Source: Grammothele lineata
Lineage: Eukaryota; Basidiomycota; Agaricomycetes; Polyporales; Polyporaceae
Assembly (NCBI GenBank): GCA_002150815.3
Contig: NDFF03000035.1
Coordinates: 62,001-126,000, forward strand
Length of the DNA: 64,000 bases
Reading direction: 5' to 3'
Shown here: one piece after another, positions 11,447-21,758 of the stretch
How positions within the stretch are numbered: the stretch's first letter is position 1
Layout of the letters: every line of letters begins with the position of its first letter
Position numbers and translations under genes: made by a program
The notes under the pieces: model-generated
What the model was told of the DNA's origin: nothing
Databases searched by the model: none
What the model saw: the letters and a program-made list of their open reading frames with translations, nothing else

Positions 11447-13951
11447 ATGAAGACCAACGTCATCCTTTGGCCCGCCGACGTCTCAGCCCGAGACGGGATT
11501 TGTTATGGCTGGGCACATCCACTCACGTGCATAGCTGGAATCCTTCCACCAGGCAGCAGATCTGTGAGAGAACTCAGGTGATCTGAGTGAAGTTTGCTGA
11601 CGACTGGAGTCAGGAAGCAGAAAACGTCCTGCATGCTGTTGTGTCCAGCGCGCAATGGCGCGCCGTGCGTTCCATGTTTTCTTCAGACCCGGTCATACTC
11701 GGTGGTTATCAAGCAGATGGATTGGTCCCACATACTTCACCGGCAAAATTTGGCGCCGGATTTGGCTTCGTTGAGTCCGGTTGGTGATGCGAGTCATCGA
11801 GAGTCCGTGGAGTTCATGCTAACGTCGAGGCGGCGCGTTTTCAGACGAAGTGCAGCTTGTACTATATCAACGCCATAAACGCCACTCAATGAGATTCTAC
11901 ACCTTTGACTTCAGCGACATAGATATTCTGCCTTCACAAGGGCCAAATGACTCTACCTCCAGATTAGGGCAAACTCCTATCGACACCAACCTTGCTGCGG
12001 ACTTCACGCGAGAAGCCCCGCCTGTGCATGAGAGAGTTACATTCAATGGGGAGGTTCTCTCACAGGTTAGCATCCAGTCTTCATGCAAAGTTTTACGATC
12101 ACTGATGGAAACGAGAAGGTAAACCTTGCCCAATTCCTTGCGGTGTTGGTAGAGCGTGAGATGAAGATTGTCGACGCGGCACAATCGCTTCCAGGAACAC
12201 CCGACCTCAGTGGACGCCATCCATCCGTCTTACCTAAACTTGGGGCTCAAACATCGGGCAAGAAGATTGCTGGGTCGCTGAGTAATATAGTCCACCCAAT
12301 CTACAGATTCTCTCGCAAAACTTCGGCCACTGGTAAGCCAAACGGCTTCAACGTAGGACCTCAAACCATCTCACATCACTTTGAACAGCGGAGCAGTTTG
12401 ATGTGAGATACGAACAAGGCGTTTACGTCTTTGGAGAACTTCCATACGTCTACCATGACAAGGCGCGAACGGTCCGGTCTATCTCCAAGTATATCAAGTA
12501 CGTATTTCCTCCTTCCACCCCGGAAGTCTCTCACTTCCTGTCTTCAGGTTCCACAATTGCGTTTGGCTCGTACTAAACGATATCATCATCGGTGTCGCGT
12601 TTGGGTCATTCCTATGTGAGAATAATCGCATACTTGGACAATGGTTGCATTACGGTCTAGAGGTGAGCTCATTAGCGGAGTGAATCTTTCGATGCGCCTG
12701 AAACTCAGCCTCCGACAGATATACCTGGTGGATGGCATACAACACATCCTCCTTTGGCTCAACAACTGGCCTGCAGGTCTTAAGCTGAACACTGAGCTCA
12801 GCCAGTTCTATTGTCATTCACTCATTGGCGTCGTTTCGATATGGGGATGTAAGTACCCGTCTATCTCAGATAGCTATGTTTGTTTTGTTGATCCCGCTGG
12901 ACTGGGGTAGGGGTTTTGGCGTACGCTGCCCCGTACTTCCCGTCCCTCATATGGCTTGTCGGTGCCGCGGGGTGCTCTGGGATGGCGACGCTCGTGTCGC
13001 TTCTCTCTGACGCCCTAAGTTTACTCACTGTCCACCTATACGTGTGTTACATTATCAGCGCGACTGTCTTCAGGCACCAGCTCAGCTTGGCGGGATCGCT
13101 TTGGAACCTCTTTCGCGGTGCGTCTTCCGTATCTTATTCTCCCATGAGCTACCGTCGTGGGATCGCTGATAGCTGTTCAATGCTGTAGGAAAGCGATACA
13201 ACGTCCTCCGCAATCGGATTGACACGTGGGACTACGACCTTGATCAACTCCTCCTGGGGACGATCCTCTTCACTTTGCTCGCATTTCTCTACCCCACGGT
13301 GCTCACATATCATGCACTTTTTGCCCTGGTCAGCACACTTTCTCCAACCCCATTTCTAGTTTGGTTGGGACTAGAGTACTGAGCCGACGTGGGCAATCTC
13401 ACAGGCGCGTCTGGCGGTCATAGTCGTCCACGCCAGCTTCGACACAGTGACGGCACTGTTGAATCACTTCCCACTCTTTGCACTTATGCTGCGCATCAAG
13501 GATCCACTCCGTTTGCCAGGTACGTAGCGAAGTCCCTGCGGCGTGGTATGACTCTCACCCACCCGAAAACGCGATCCAGGCGGTGTGTGCATACAGCGTT
13601 CCACCCAAGGCCCGCTCGTTCTTGCCGTGAGTCTAGCTTTCGTCACCGCCCTCTGCCGGTCGGGTTACTTACAGGCACCGCACCGCAGAGCCAGCCAGCC
13701 TCGCTATCATCTATCTTTCGGCACTACGGTGCGTCGTGTTCCTACACATCTCTGTTGCCATCGACTGAAGGAAGCTCGTAGCGCACTTGACGGGAAGGTT
13801 GACGAGTCACTATCATCCCCTCCGGATGTTCCGCCAACTTGCAGCTGGACGACTGTTGAACCCCATCCCGCACGCCTCTATTCGTTTCAGCATGATTCCT
13901 GCGGATGACGGCATGAGGCAGGTGAACCTTTCGTCAAGACCAATGCGTTGA
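11447..13951 (+). CDS. gpi1: Gpi1 / PIG-Q, GPI-N-acetylglucosaminylt transferase subunit
   Basis: Thirteen exons: 11447-11563, 11614-11779, 11845-12065, 12116-12332, 12389-12497, 12548-12662, 12719-12848, 12911-13117, 13189-13328, 13405-13519, 13580-13626, 13689-13728, 13782-13951; 597 residues. Gpi1 is an ER-membrane subunit of the complex that adds GlcNAc to phosphatidylinositol, the first step of GPI-anchor synthesis. Diagnostic conserved blocks: LLWLNNWPAGLKLN, QWLHYGLE, SLAGSLWNLFRGKRYN, DTWDYDLDQLLLGTILFT, LNHFPLFALMLRIKDP. Several hydrophobic membrane segments lie in the C-terminal half. The exon 4 acceptor could also be 3 nt later (12119). The donor at 13329 (GTCAGC) is atypical but required by frame and conservation. 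Confidence 0.92.
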
Positions 13952-14227
13952 TAGAGTTCCAGGAATTCACATCGTATTAGCGCGACGATAGAAATGGGTA
14001 CATGTACACGTAGACCGTCCAGGAGGAATAAGGGATACCAATAATATGAAGCATAGCATACGTCATCCGGACTCAAGGTCAAGAAGTCGATGGAGGCACC
14101 ACCGCAGTGCACCGCCCCGCGGCTTCCAATGCTACCGCTTCTTGAATCTTCCTCCACGCCTACAGGTCATTCCAGTCAGTCACATTCGGCCTGACGCCGG
14201 AGACCGGGGTTAAAAAAGATTGATTGC

Positions 14228-16629
14228 TCACTCAGCGTCCTCGGCGACCCGCGCGCGCTTCCGCGCATGCATCCGCGCGGCCTCCGCGTTCATCGCCGCG
14301 ACCTCCTGCGTGTCCGGGAAGCCGATGTCCCAGTACCGCGGCGGCGTCTCCCCGCGCGCCCAGTGTGCGCGATGTCGCGAGATCGCTTGCTTGTGAGCTT
14401 CTATCTCAGCATCCTTGTCTCGCCCGTCTGTCCCGCGCTTGGCTGGGGAGGTTGGAGGTGAACGCCACAGAGGCGGTTGCGGACGAGGTGGGAGGGGTCC
14501 TACCGCCTCGTAGTACTGTCATAACGTTTACTGTCAGTTCGGAAAGCAGGGTATGAAAACGGGACAGGAAACACCCACATCGCGGCAGCATTCGCAGTCA
14601 CCTCCGTGCATCTTCCTACGACGTTCCTTGTCGCGCACTACCTCGTCGTACTGGAAGCCAACACCACCGTTACGCTCGGCATCGATCTCAAAGAGCGCAT
14701 TGATCGTTTCCTTGGCGGCCCTGTATCCCCGTCACATGATACTTATCAGCTGGGCGAGCTCTCCAGTGAAAAGAGGAGTGCGGAAACGTACTTCGCCTCT
14801 GCACCGTACCGCCCACGGCCCTTATAGATCGAGTAGTCCACAGGACGCTTTCTCTTGCCTAACCCGCTGGGGCTTGGGCTCGTAGATGATTTCTCGACGT
14901 TCTCATCGTTCTCGTCTGCCCGCGCCTTGCCCTTCCCTTTCTTCGGTGAGCGAGGCGTGGACAATTTAGGCGTCTCGGTAGCCTTTTCACGTTCCGGAGA
15001 AGGTATCACCAGAGGAAAGGGGTCGTGTGAAGACGAGGAAGGCGGAGGGGCGACCGATGCCCTGATCTCTAACGTCGTGGCTTTACTCTTGGTAGGGGGT
15101 TGGCGTGGCGCCGATACCGGCGTCGTAAGGTGTAACGCAGCCAGACGGGAGCTGGAGGAGGGTGTAGGTGTCCACCCAGCCATTTGCGCGGGGGTCAAAG
15201 GCTCAATCTGGGAAGGGTATAAGAAAGTGGTCTCTGGGTAAATAGGTCAGCTCATACAGGGGTAAGTACATTCGGCTAGATGGATCTTACGTTGAGATTC
15301 GATCTCCGTATCCGAAGAAATGAGCTCTTGGGGCTGTTGAGTTGGACGCTTTGGAGATTGCTTGGAAGTGACATCCAACGTGGATGCATATAGGAAGGAC
15401 ACCGCTAAGAGGGCGTCAGCAACTCCTCAAGAGATGCAGGGGAATATCTTACGTTGCGAGTCTGGCTCAGTATCTGACGAAGCGGGGAGAGCTTCCTGGG
15501 GGCGGGTAGGGAGTCGTTTGATGATCCGCTTCGTTGACGGTCTGCTCGTGATAGACCCAACTTTGCTCGATTTGGATGGGGTTGGCATCCCGGAAGAAGA
15601 AGACGCCGCGTCACTGTTGAGGCTGCGGAACGTTAAGACGATGGGTTGGTCTGAAGGTTTGCTAGGTGCTACCAGAGTGCGCGCATACGTTGACTATGGC
15701 TCGCCATGACAAAGGAGACAGTACTCACAACTGGGCAAATCCTTCACCACCGCCGATGATCTCGGGGTCAGCTCGAGGGCCTTCTTCCTCAGCCGGCCAA
15801 GCGTAGACTTCTTCGGTGTCTTGACCACAGAAGCATTAGGGTCGACCTCTTGATCCTGCACGTCCTTCTGCTCTGACTCAGCGTCTTTGCCCTCCAGATA
15901 CAGCTTTCGGCGTTTGGCGACACGCTCTTCGAACAGCCACTGCTTGAACACCCTCCATCGCCGATAGTCGTCGGCATGCTTCGCGTCCGCGTCCTCCTTC
16001 GCCTTTCGTAGGTCCGCATACTTCTCTTTCAGCGCGGCCAGCTCTGCACGCGTGAATGCGAGTTCGTCGAACTCCCCTTTGGGCACTCCGTCCTCCGCTA
16101 TCGCTCTCACTTCTGCTTCTGCTTCGTCCGCCCGCCGCCTCTCCCTCGCCCACGCCTCTCGTAGTCTCTCATTCTCCTCCTTCATCTCCCCAAGTTCCTT
16201 CAGGCCATCTCCCAGCGCCTCGAGCGTCGCCTTGCTGAGCCGGACATGGTTCGCCAGTTCCGCCTGCAACGTCTGCACGTACTCCGCGAGCTCGTCCGCC
16301 GGATACTGGCTCACGAGCTCCGCACGCTGACTCTCCTGAAGATCGACATCGATAGCCTGGGTTGCTAGTGCGGCCTCGGCGGCGTCGAGGTCGGCGTAAC
16401 CGAGCTTGGCTGCGAGACGGTGCCCGCGCTGGATGGCGGCGAAGATCTGCTTATTGAGGTCATCGTTGACCCAGCGGAGCTTGTTAATCTGGAGCGCAAA
16501 CCCATGAGATTGAAGGGTTCATTCATCGGATATATGCGCGTGTTGCGGGGCAGATGGACAAGTGAGGAAGAGCTCATTGCTCACCTTATTCTCGAGGAAC
16601 TGAACACCTTTGTTCCCCGTCTTCGTCAT
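14228..16629 (-). CDS. ctp1: Ctp1/Sae2/CtIP-family DNA end-resection factor
   Basis: Seven exons: 16629-16585, 16488-15729, 15668-15453, 15404-15291, 15233-14792, 14720-14579, 14515-14228; 668 residues. The family activates Mre11-Rad50-Nbs1 to clip double-strand break ends and start homologous recombination. The N-terminal third is coiled coil (QINKLRWVNDDLNKQIF then a long heptad region), the usual oligomerisation part. The C-terminus has the family signature: KRKRPVDYSIYKGRGRYG, a CECC zinc-type motif, then SRHRAHWARGETPPRYWDIG and FPDTQE. Exons 3 and 4 end with near-identical segments (SSDTEPDSQ, SSDTEIESQ), each followed by a GTAAGA donor, suggesting an internal exon duplication. The first exon is short, and an extra upstream exon cannot be excluded. 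Confidence 0.88.
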
Positions 16630-16980
16630 GCGAGTGATTATGTCGCCAAAGATACCCGATAAACTTCGGGAATATCACAGGCGCGTCTTGAAGTAAGAAC
16701 TATGGTCGGACAGAGCGGATCGGGGAAGAGATGAACGCGAGAAGCGCGCACGAGACGCGAGAGTATGCATGACCACCCTTCACGTGACCGTAAACAAAGG
16801 GGCATTCGAGGTCACTCAGATTGGCCAGCTGCGAGAAGTTCGCGTTCAGGCATTCGCGATATCCATCGACTAGAGTGTGCGACTCATTATGCGTACGACC
16901 GTAGTATACATGGAAGCATAGTAATACACCGAGTCCGGTACAGAGGTATGGATGTAAATCTAGGGGCGCAACTAGGAAGA
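16630..16980. other. Short intergenic region
   Basis: Between the Ctp1 start and the Syf2 stop on the same strand; holds the Ctp1 promoter and Syf2 3' end. No other feature seen. Confidence 0.5.
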
Positions 16981-18190
16981 TTATAGAGCGGTACCGCGCT
17001 CGAAACTCGCGCGGATCTCCGCCGTGTATTTGTCGTAATACCTGGCAATCTATGAGGAGAAATGTGAGTAATATTCTGACGAAGTATATGCGTCTTCAGC
17101 TCACCTTCTTGTTGAACACACGGTTGCGCTCGTTGATGTACGTGACGTCGCCCTCGTCCTCGTTGTGCCGCTTTCTCGAGAACTTGCTCTTCTTGTCGAC
17201 ACTAGAAGGCGATTAATGAATTATGGTATGCGGATAGTCAACGGGATGACGTACTCTTTGTTGATCTTCTCAATGACACGGTCAATTGCGTCCTCGCTCG
17301 GCTTGTTATCGGCATACAACAAGCTGTTCGCGTCCCGATAGAGGCTTTCAGCAGCAAGTTGTTGCTGAAGACTCGTGGGCGCCACCTAACGGCAAGAACA
17401 TGACATAAGAAGGACGTTTGCAGGATACTGGGAGATACGCACCTCCATAGCGCCACTGGTGGGATCGAAATTCGTCAGAGCAGACGAACTGCTGCTCGCA
17501 CCCTTCTTCGACAGACTCCCTGCAGCCAAACCAAGCGCAATCTCCTTCTGCCTGTTATAGCTCTCCAAATCAGGCTTGAGGTGGTCCAAGTCTTTCTTAT
17601 ACTTTCTCCTCGCCGCGTCCGCGTCGTCTACCCGCCCCGTCACGTCAGCTGCCGATCCTTGACCACCAAGCATCTCAATTCTAGCTACGCACCATTGAAC
17701 GCAAAGTCCGCCCTCCGCGCTTTCCGCGCAAGTTTCTTCTCCCACTCATCGTTCTCCTCGATCGTGTACTCCCAGTTCTTCTGCCGCTCGATGTCTTCCC
17801 CGCGGTCTTCCGCGTCCGCCTTTTGGCGCAGTGTCTCCGCAAGCTTGCGCTGCCGCTCCATACGGGCAGCCTCACGTGCTGTGATTTTCGCCTTTGCGGA
17901 CTCCTCGATGACAGATGCACGGTTCGCTTGCGCAGAGGACCTCTGTGGAAGGACACCGCATCGTACGTTGAGGAGTGTGCACGATGGAGGGGAACGGGGG
18001 GACGTACCATGCGCTTCCGCAGCTGCTCCAGCTTCTTCTGCCTCGCATCTAGAGTGCCAGCTGGTTCCTCGCTGCCTTCTTTCGACGCTGCCTCTTCTTC
18101 CTCGGGGTTCATCCCGTCGACAAACTCGTGGGCGGCATCGGAGATGTTTTCCATTGCCTCAGCAACAGACGTCGAGGGTCCTGCAGACAT
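16981..18190 (-). CDS. syf2: Syf2 pre-mRNA-splicing factor
   Basis: Six exons: 18190-18008, 17942-17693, 17627-17443, 17385-17255, 17201-17105, 17049-16981; 304 residues. Syf2 is a spliceosome component of the Prp19/NTC group that acts around the catalytic steps. Conserved stretches are visible in order: LDARQKKLEQLRKRMR, ARMERQRKLAETLRQKA, RQKNWEYTIEENDEWEKK, DDADAARRKYKKDLDHLKPD, KFSRKRHNEDEGDVTYIN, and a tail ending IARYYDKYTAEIRASFERG. The second intron acceptor (GGGTAG) was chosen because it gives the conserved DDA...ARRKYKKD join. Confidence 0.93.
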
Positions 18191-18555
18191 TACGGAATAG
18201 TCTTGAAGCAAGTCTTTGTGTATGTGATGATCCTAGCGTGGCGACGGAGAGAAGCAAGAGGTCTAGAGAGAGGAGCGGCAGCGAGCAGGGCGTCACACTC
18301 ACGGACGACGGCCAGGCGCCGACAGAGCCATGTGTTACGTAATGAGAACCCAAGAAAGGAAAGCGGTTTATAGTGCGTATTACACCGGATCCGTTGTAGC
18401 CTCGAACCTCGACCACTGGCATCGTCTCGCTTGGTCGGAACACTTTTTGTTCTTCTTGGGAGGCCGTTATCTCTCTCCTCTTCTACGGCGCGCATCCTTG
18501 GATACCTCACTCTAGCGCCCTAACCAAAAGCACTCCCGCCAAACCCCGCTTTGAC
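18191..18555. promoter_or_regulatory. Divergent promoter region syf2 / kinase
   Basis: 365 bp between two divergent start codons, with pyrimidine-rich tracts near 18,440-18,550 before the kinase ATG. No clear TATA box. Confidence 0.45.
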
Positions 18556-21203
18556 ATGGACGGGCTGGACTGCGAATACGCCGCGTGGGCGGTCGCTTCG
18601 CAATACTTCGGCGCATCACCACCTCCCTCCCCAGGTCCAAAGCGCAATGGGATGAAACGCGTATCTCTTTCCCAGTCTCTGTCGGACGACTTCTGTCTTG
18701 GCCCAAGTTCACGCGGAATCCATCTTCCTCAGCCACCGGCGGAGAACGTTTTGCAACCTTCTGTGTCGGCTCCTCTCATGGCTCCTGATGACGCTTTGGC
18801 AACTAGATCTGTACCATCACATTCTAAGGCAACAATTCTGCCTTCTCTGGAGTCAAACAATGTATCTCTTCCGTTGAAAGCATCTCCTCCTGCTTCTATG
18901 ATGTCTTTCCCTCAAGCATCTACAGGCTTGGCGGTAATTCTACCTTCAGAACCTATCTCTTCAACATGGAGCACCTGCGATATCTTTGGCGGTAACGCTG
19001 ATAGTCCCGTAGGGCGGTTCCAACTCTCTTCACTACGCTTCCTGGGGACACTCGGTCGCGGCGCGTACGGCAAAGTCATGCTCGCTCAGGCCTCTGCAAC
19101 CAGGTCCGGAGACCACCTCTCCCAAGTAGCCGTCAAGGTCCTCGGGAAGAAGGATATGTCCAAAGATGACGCTCGTGAGGTCAAATCGGAGATTCGAATC
19201 TTACGGATGCTCTCCGGGGGTGCAGCGCGCGGAGATGGGTCGGCCTTCATCCAGAGGATGTTCGATGCGTTTCAGACGAAATCACACGTCTTCATCGTTT
19301 TGGTGAGTAGTGCAAACGCTTCTGTGTTGCGAAACGCGGGAGATCTAAGCGTCGTGTATATCACAGGATCGTCACTCGATGTCCCTCGCGCATCCTCTGA
19401 TCAAACATCGGCTCCGCCTTCTCCCCGAACCCGACTCTCCCGTGCCTTTACCCAATTCTGTTTCGCTTCCTACGTCCTTCCCGTCTTCGGCGTCGATATT
19501 CCTTCCTCACGAAGAAGCCCTAGCCACCCTCCAGCTCCTAGCTGCTGAGCTTCTTCTCGGACTGCTCTTTCTTCACTCGCTCGGGATCGTACACCAAGAC
19601 CTCAAACCCGCCAACGTCCTCGTCTCTTTCGAAGGACACGTCGTCATCACCGACTTCGGGTCTGCGCGGTGCATGCCCGTGTCCTCGCACACCTGGTCCG
19701 CATGCGGCACTGAGCTCGACGAGAGCCCCGACTTCTCTAGCAACGCCCCGTGGACGAAGCGGAGAGCCGAGGGGACGATCTTCGGCTCGATAGTCTTGCA
19801 CGCCGACGACCAGGTGTCGTACACGAAATGGTACGCGGCCCCGGAGCTGCTCCATGCGCCCGCGGGGCTGGAGGGAAGGAACGTGCTCATCTATGACGAG
19901 CGCGTGGATTTCTACAGCTTGGGCGTTATGTTGCGCGAGCTAGCATATGGAGAGAAACGCCGAAACGGTGACTGGGAGTGCCTCAGTGACGGCGGATGCC
20001 GAGATGACGAGATTGACTTCAACTCGGCGTTCGCCCATTTCACGGACGAGGTGCGTTCGGTATGAACCTATGCACTACGTGCCTGACCTTACGTCGACGG
20101 TCTAGCTGGTCTCTCGCAATCCCGAGGAACGGTTGTGCGGCCTCCAAACCAAAACACACCCATTCTTCGAGCCCTTGCAAGACTCGTGGGAGGACGTCGC
20201 GGCCCTCAAGTTTCCGCCTTTCTCTCGCGGACTCATCCCAGAAATTGACGCCGACGTCGGACTCGATCTGCGCGCATATAGTGGTGAAGATAGCGAAGAC
20301 AGTTTGGTTGGCTCTGCTTCTAATAGCTGTCCCGCTGAGCTTGCCGACATTCCTTATGACGGTGACCGCTCCTCTCCTGGAACTTGTTCTGCTAAGTCCT
20401 CCTCAACCGAACCAGTGGTCGTTCTACCTGTCGCAGATGTCTACATGACACCCTCGGGTGTCGGCGCAGAAGAGGACACTCACTTGCACTCCCCGCTTCC
20501 TATATACCCCGAATGGTCTCTGTCGCACTTTCCCACCATTCCAAGCCTTTACTCTTCCGAGTATGCGTCACCCTCGCCCCCGCAGCATTCCCCTCTCATC
20601 AGCGTTCTTCATTATCCTGGCCACCCAAGTACTACATCTAACGTCGACTTCAAACCCCTTCTGTCCCCGCCGGCGCCCCCCACCCTCTCACCACCTTCGC
20701 TGCGGCGCCGATGCGTCGTATACGACCTTCGGAGCGCGTTTCACGTCACCGATGTCCCCAATCGTGGTCGCGGACTCGGTTCCGCGTCCCTCGGCCCGCG
20801 GGCTGCGTCCGCAGCGCCCCGAGCGCCCTCCGCCTCCGCCTCTCGCCGCCGCTCGATCCCCCGCCGCTCGAGCCACAACGTCCCGGTCAGGAGGCCGGGG
20901 CCCCGCCACGGCCGCCTCTCATCGACACCGCACCTCCCCGCCCAGACACTGTCGCCCCCGCTCTTATCGCCGACGGCGGCGACGTCGTCTGCAGGGTGGG
21001 GCTTCGAGCAGGAGATCACGATCGCGCTGCTCGCGACGATGGGCCAGACGAAGGGCGCTGCGCGGGTGAAGAACACTAATTGCTTCGCTCGGAGTCCGAC
21101 GGCTGCGGCGGCGGTGGCGACGGTTCACTGTGCCGGAATGTCAAGTGCGAGGCCGCGGCCCCGTAAGCGGTCGAAGGTGCAGGCTATCGTCTCGCGCATC
21201 TAG
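18556..21203 (+). CDS. Serine/threonine protein kinase, 3' end altered by a transposon insertion
   Basis: Exons 18556-19302, 19367-20050 and 20106-21203; 842 residues. A ~150-residue low-complexity N-terminus precedes a kinase domain: glycine loop LGRGAYGKV (about 165-173), VAVK lysine 194, HQDLKPANV at 325-332 (HRD is HQD here), DFG at 345-347, and APE in KWYAAPELL. A long insert separates the two lobes (about 260-300). The segment VSRNPEERLCGLQTKTHPFF matches the end of AGC-like kinase domains. The basic, proline-rich tail has no domain I recognise. The stop codon TAG (21201-21203) is the first three bases of the inserted element. Downstream of the right target duplication the same frame continues for six codons to TGA at 28219-28221, so the pre-insertion protein was probably six residues longer. 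Confidence 0.85.
21192..21200 (+). repeat. Left target-site duplication
   Basis: TCGCGCATC, identical to 28192-28200. It lies in frame in the last codons of the kinase gene. Confidence 0.93.
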
Positions 21204-21272
21204 GTTCGGATCAAGCCGCCTGCTCCGAACGAATTTTCGCGCTCCGCGCGAGCCTTCGGAGAAGGGGCTTGT
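21201..21272 (+). repeat. Left terminal inverted repeat
   Basis: Two-block TIR: outer block 21201-21217 and inner block 21252-21272 (GCCTTCGGAGAAGGGGCTTG). Between them lies a hairpin-capable pair TTCGGA (21205-21210) and TCCGAA (21224-21229). The spacer is about 15 nt longer than in the right TIR. Confidence 0.88.
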
Positions 21273-21758
21273 ACCAAGGTACCCGGATTCAGCATGATGT
21301 TGGAAGTCTTAGTTCTTCGCGATAAAGACATTGACAGCCTTCCAATTTCACAGAGCTTGTCTTGATATGCTACATGATACGAAGCTCTATCTATATTGAC
21401 CTGGGATTGAACCCTAGGAGGATACTCAGGGTCGGAATATGGGCTTCGGGGGCCAATAGGGGCTTCGTGTTTCCCAACGGTCTTGAATATTTGACACATC
21501 GTATCATAGCAAAATAGTTGCACGAACATTGAATATACTATTTCTTCTACCTTCCTGTGAAGCCGCTGGTCGATCCGACTTCTACACCGCGAGAACGAGC
21601 ATCCGCTCTGGGATGCGGGGTCGTGGTGAATAGGAAGCGCCGAAGACGCGTCCTGTGTAACGCGCGACGCGACGCGTTTCAGGCGCTTAGCCGTGAGCTT
21701 CTCTGCACGGCTTCACCTCGTGCTCGGGTCACACTTCTTTCATCGCCCCGTGTTGACA

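Noticed and set aside
11587..11787. Apparent separate start for gpi1
   Set aside because: It begins with GTG inside an intron; the ATG at 11447 followed by a 50 nt intron gives a continuous, conserved N-terminus.
13813..14157. 114-residue minus-strand frame overlapping the gpi1 3' end
   Set aside because: Overlaps the last conserved gpi1 exon and has no recognised motif.
20688..21076. Alternative frames in the GC-rich 3' part of the kinase gene
   Set aside because: Three frames are open by composition; the frame continuous with the kinase domain was kept, though an undetected intron there is possible.
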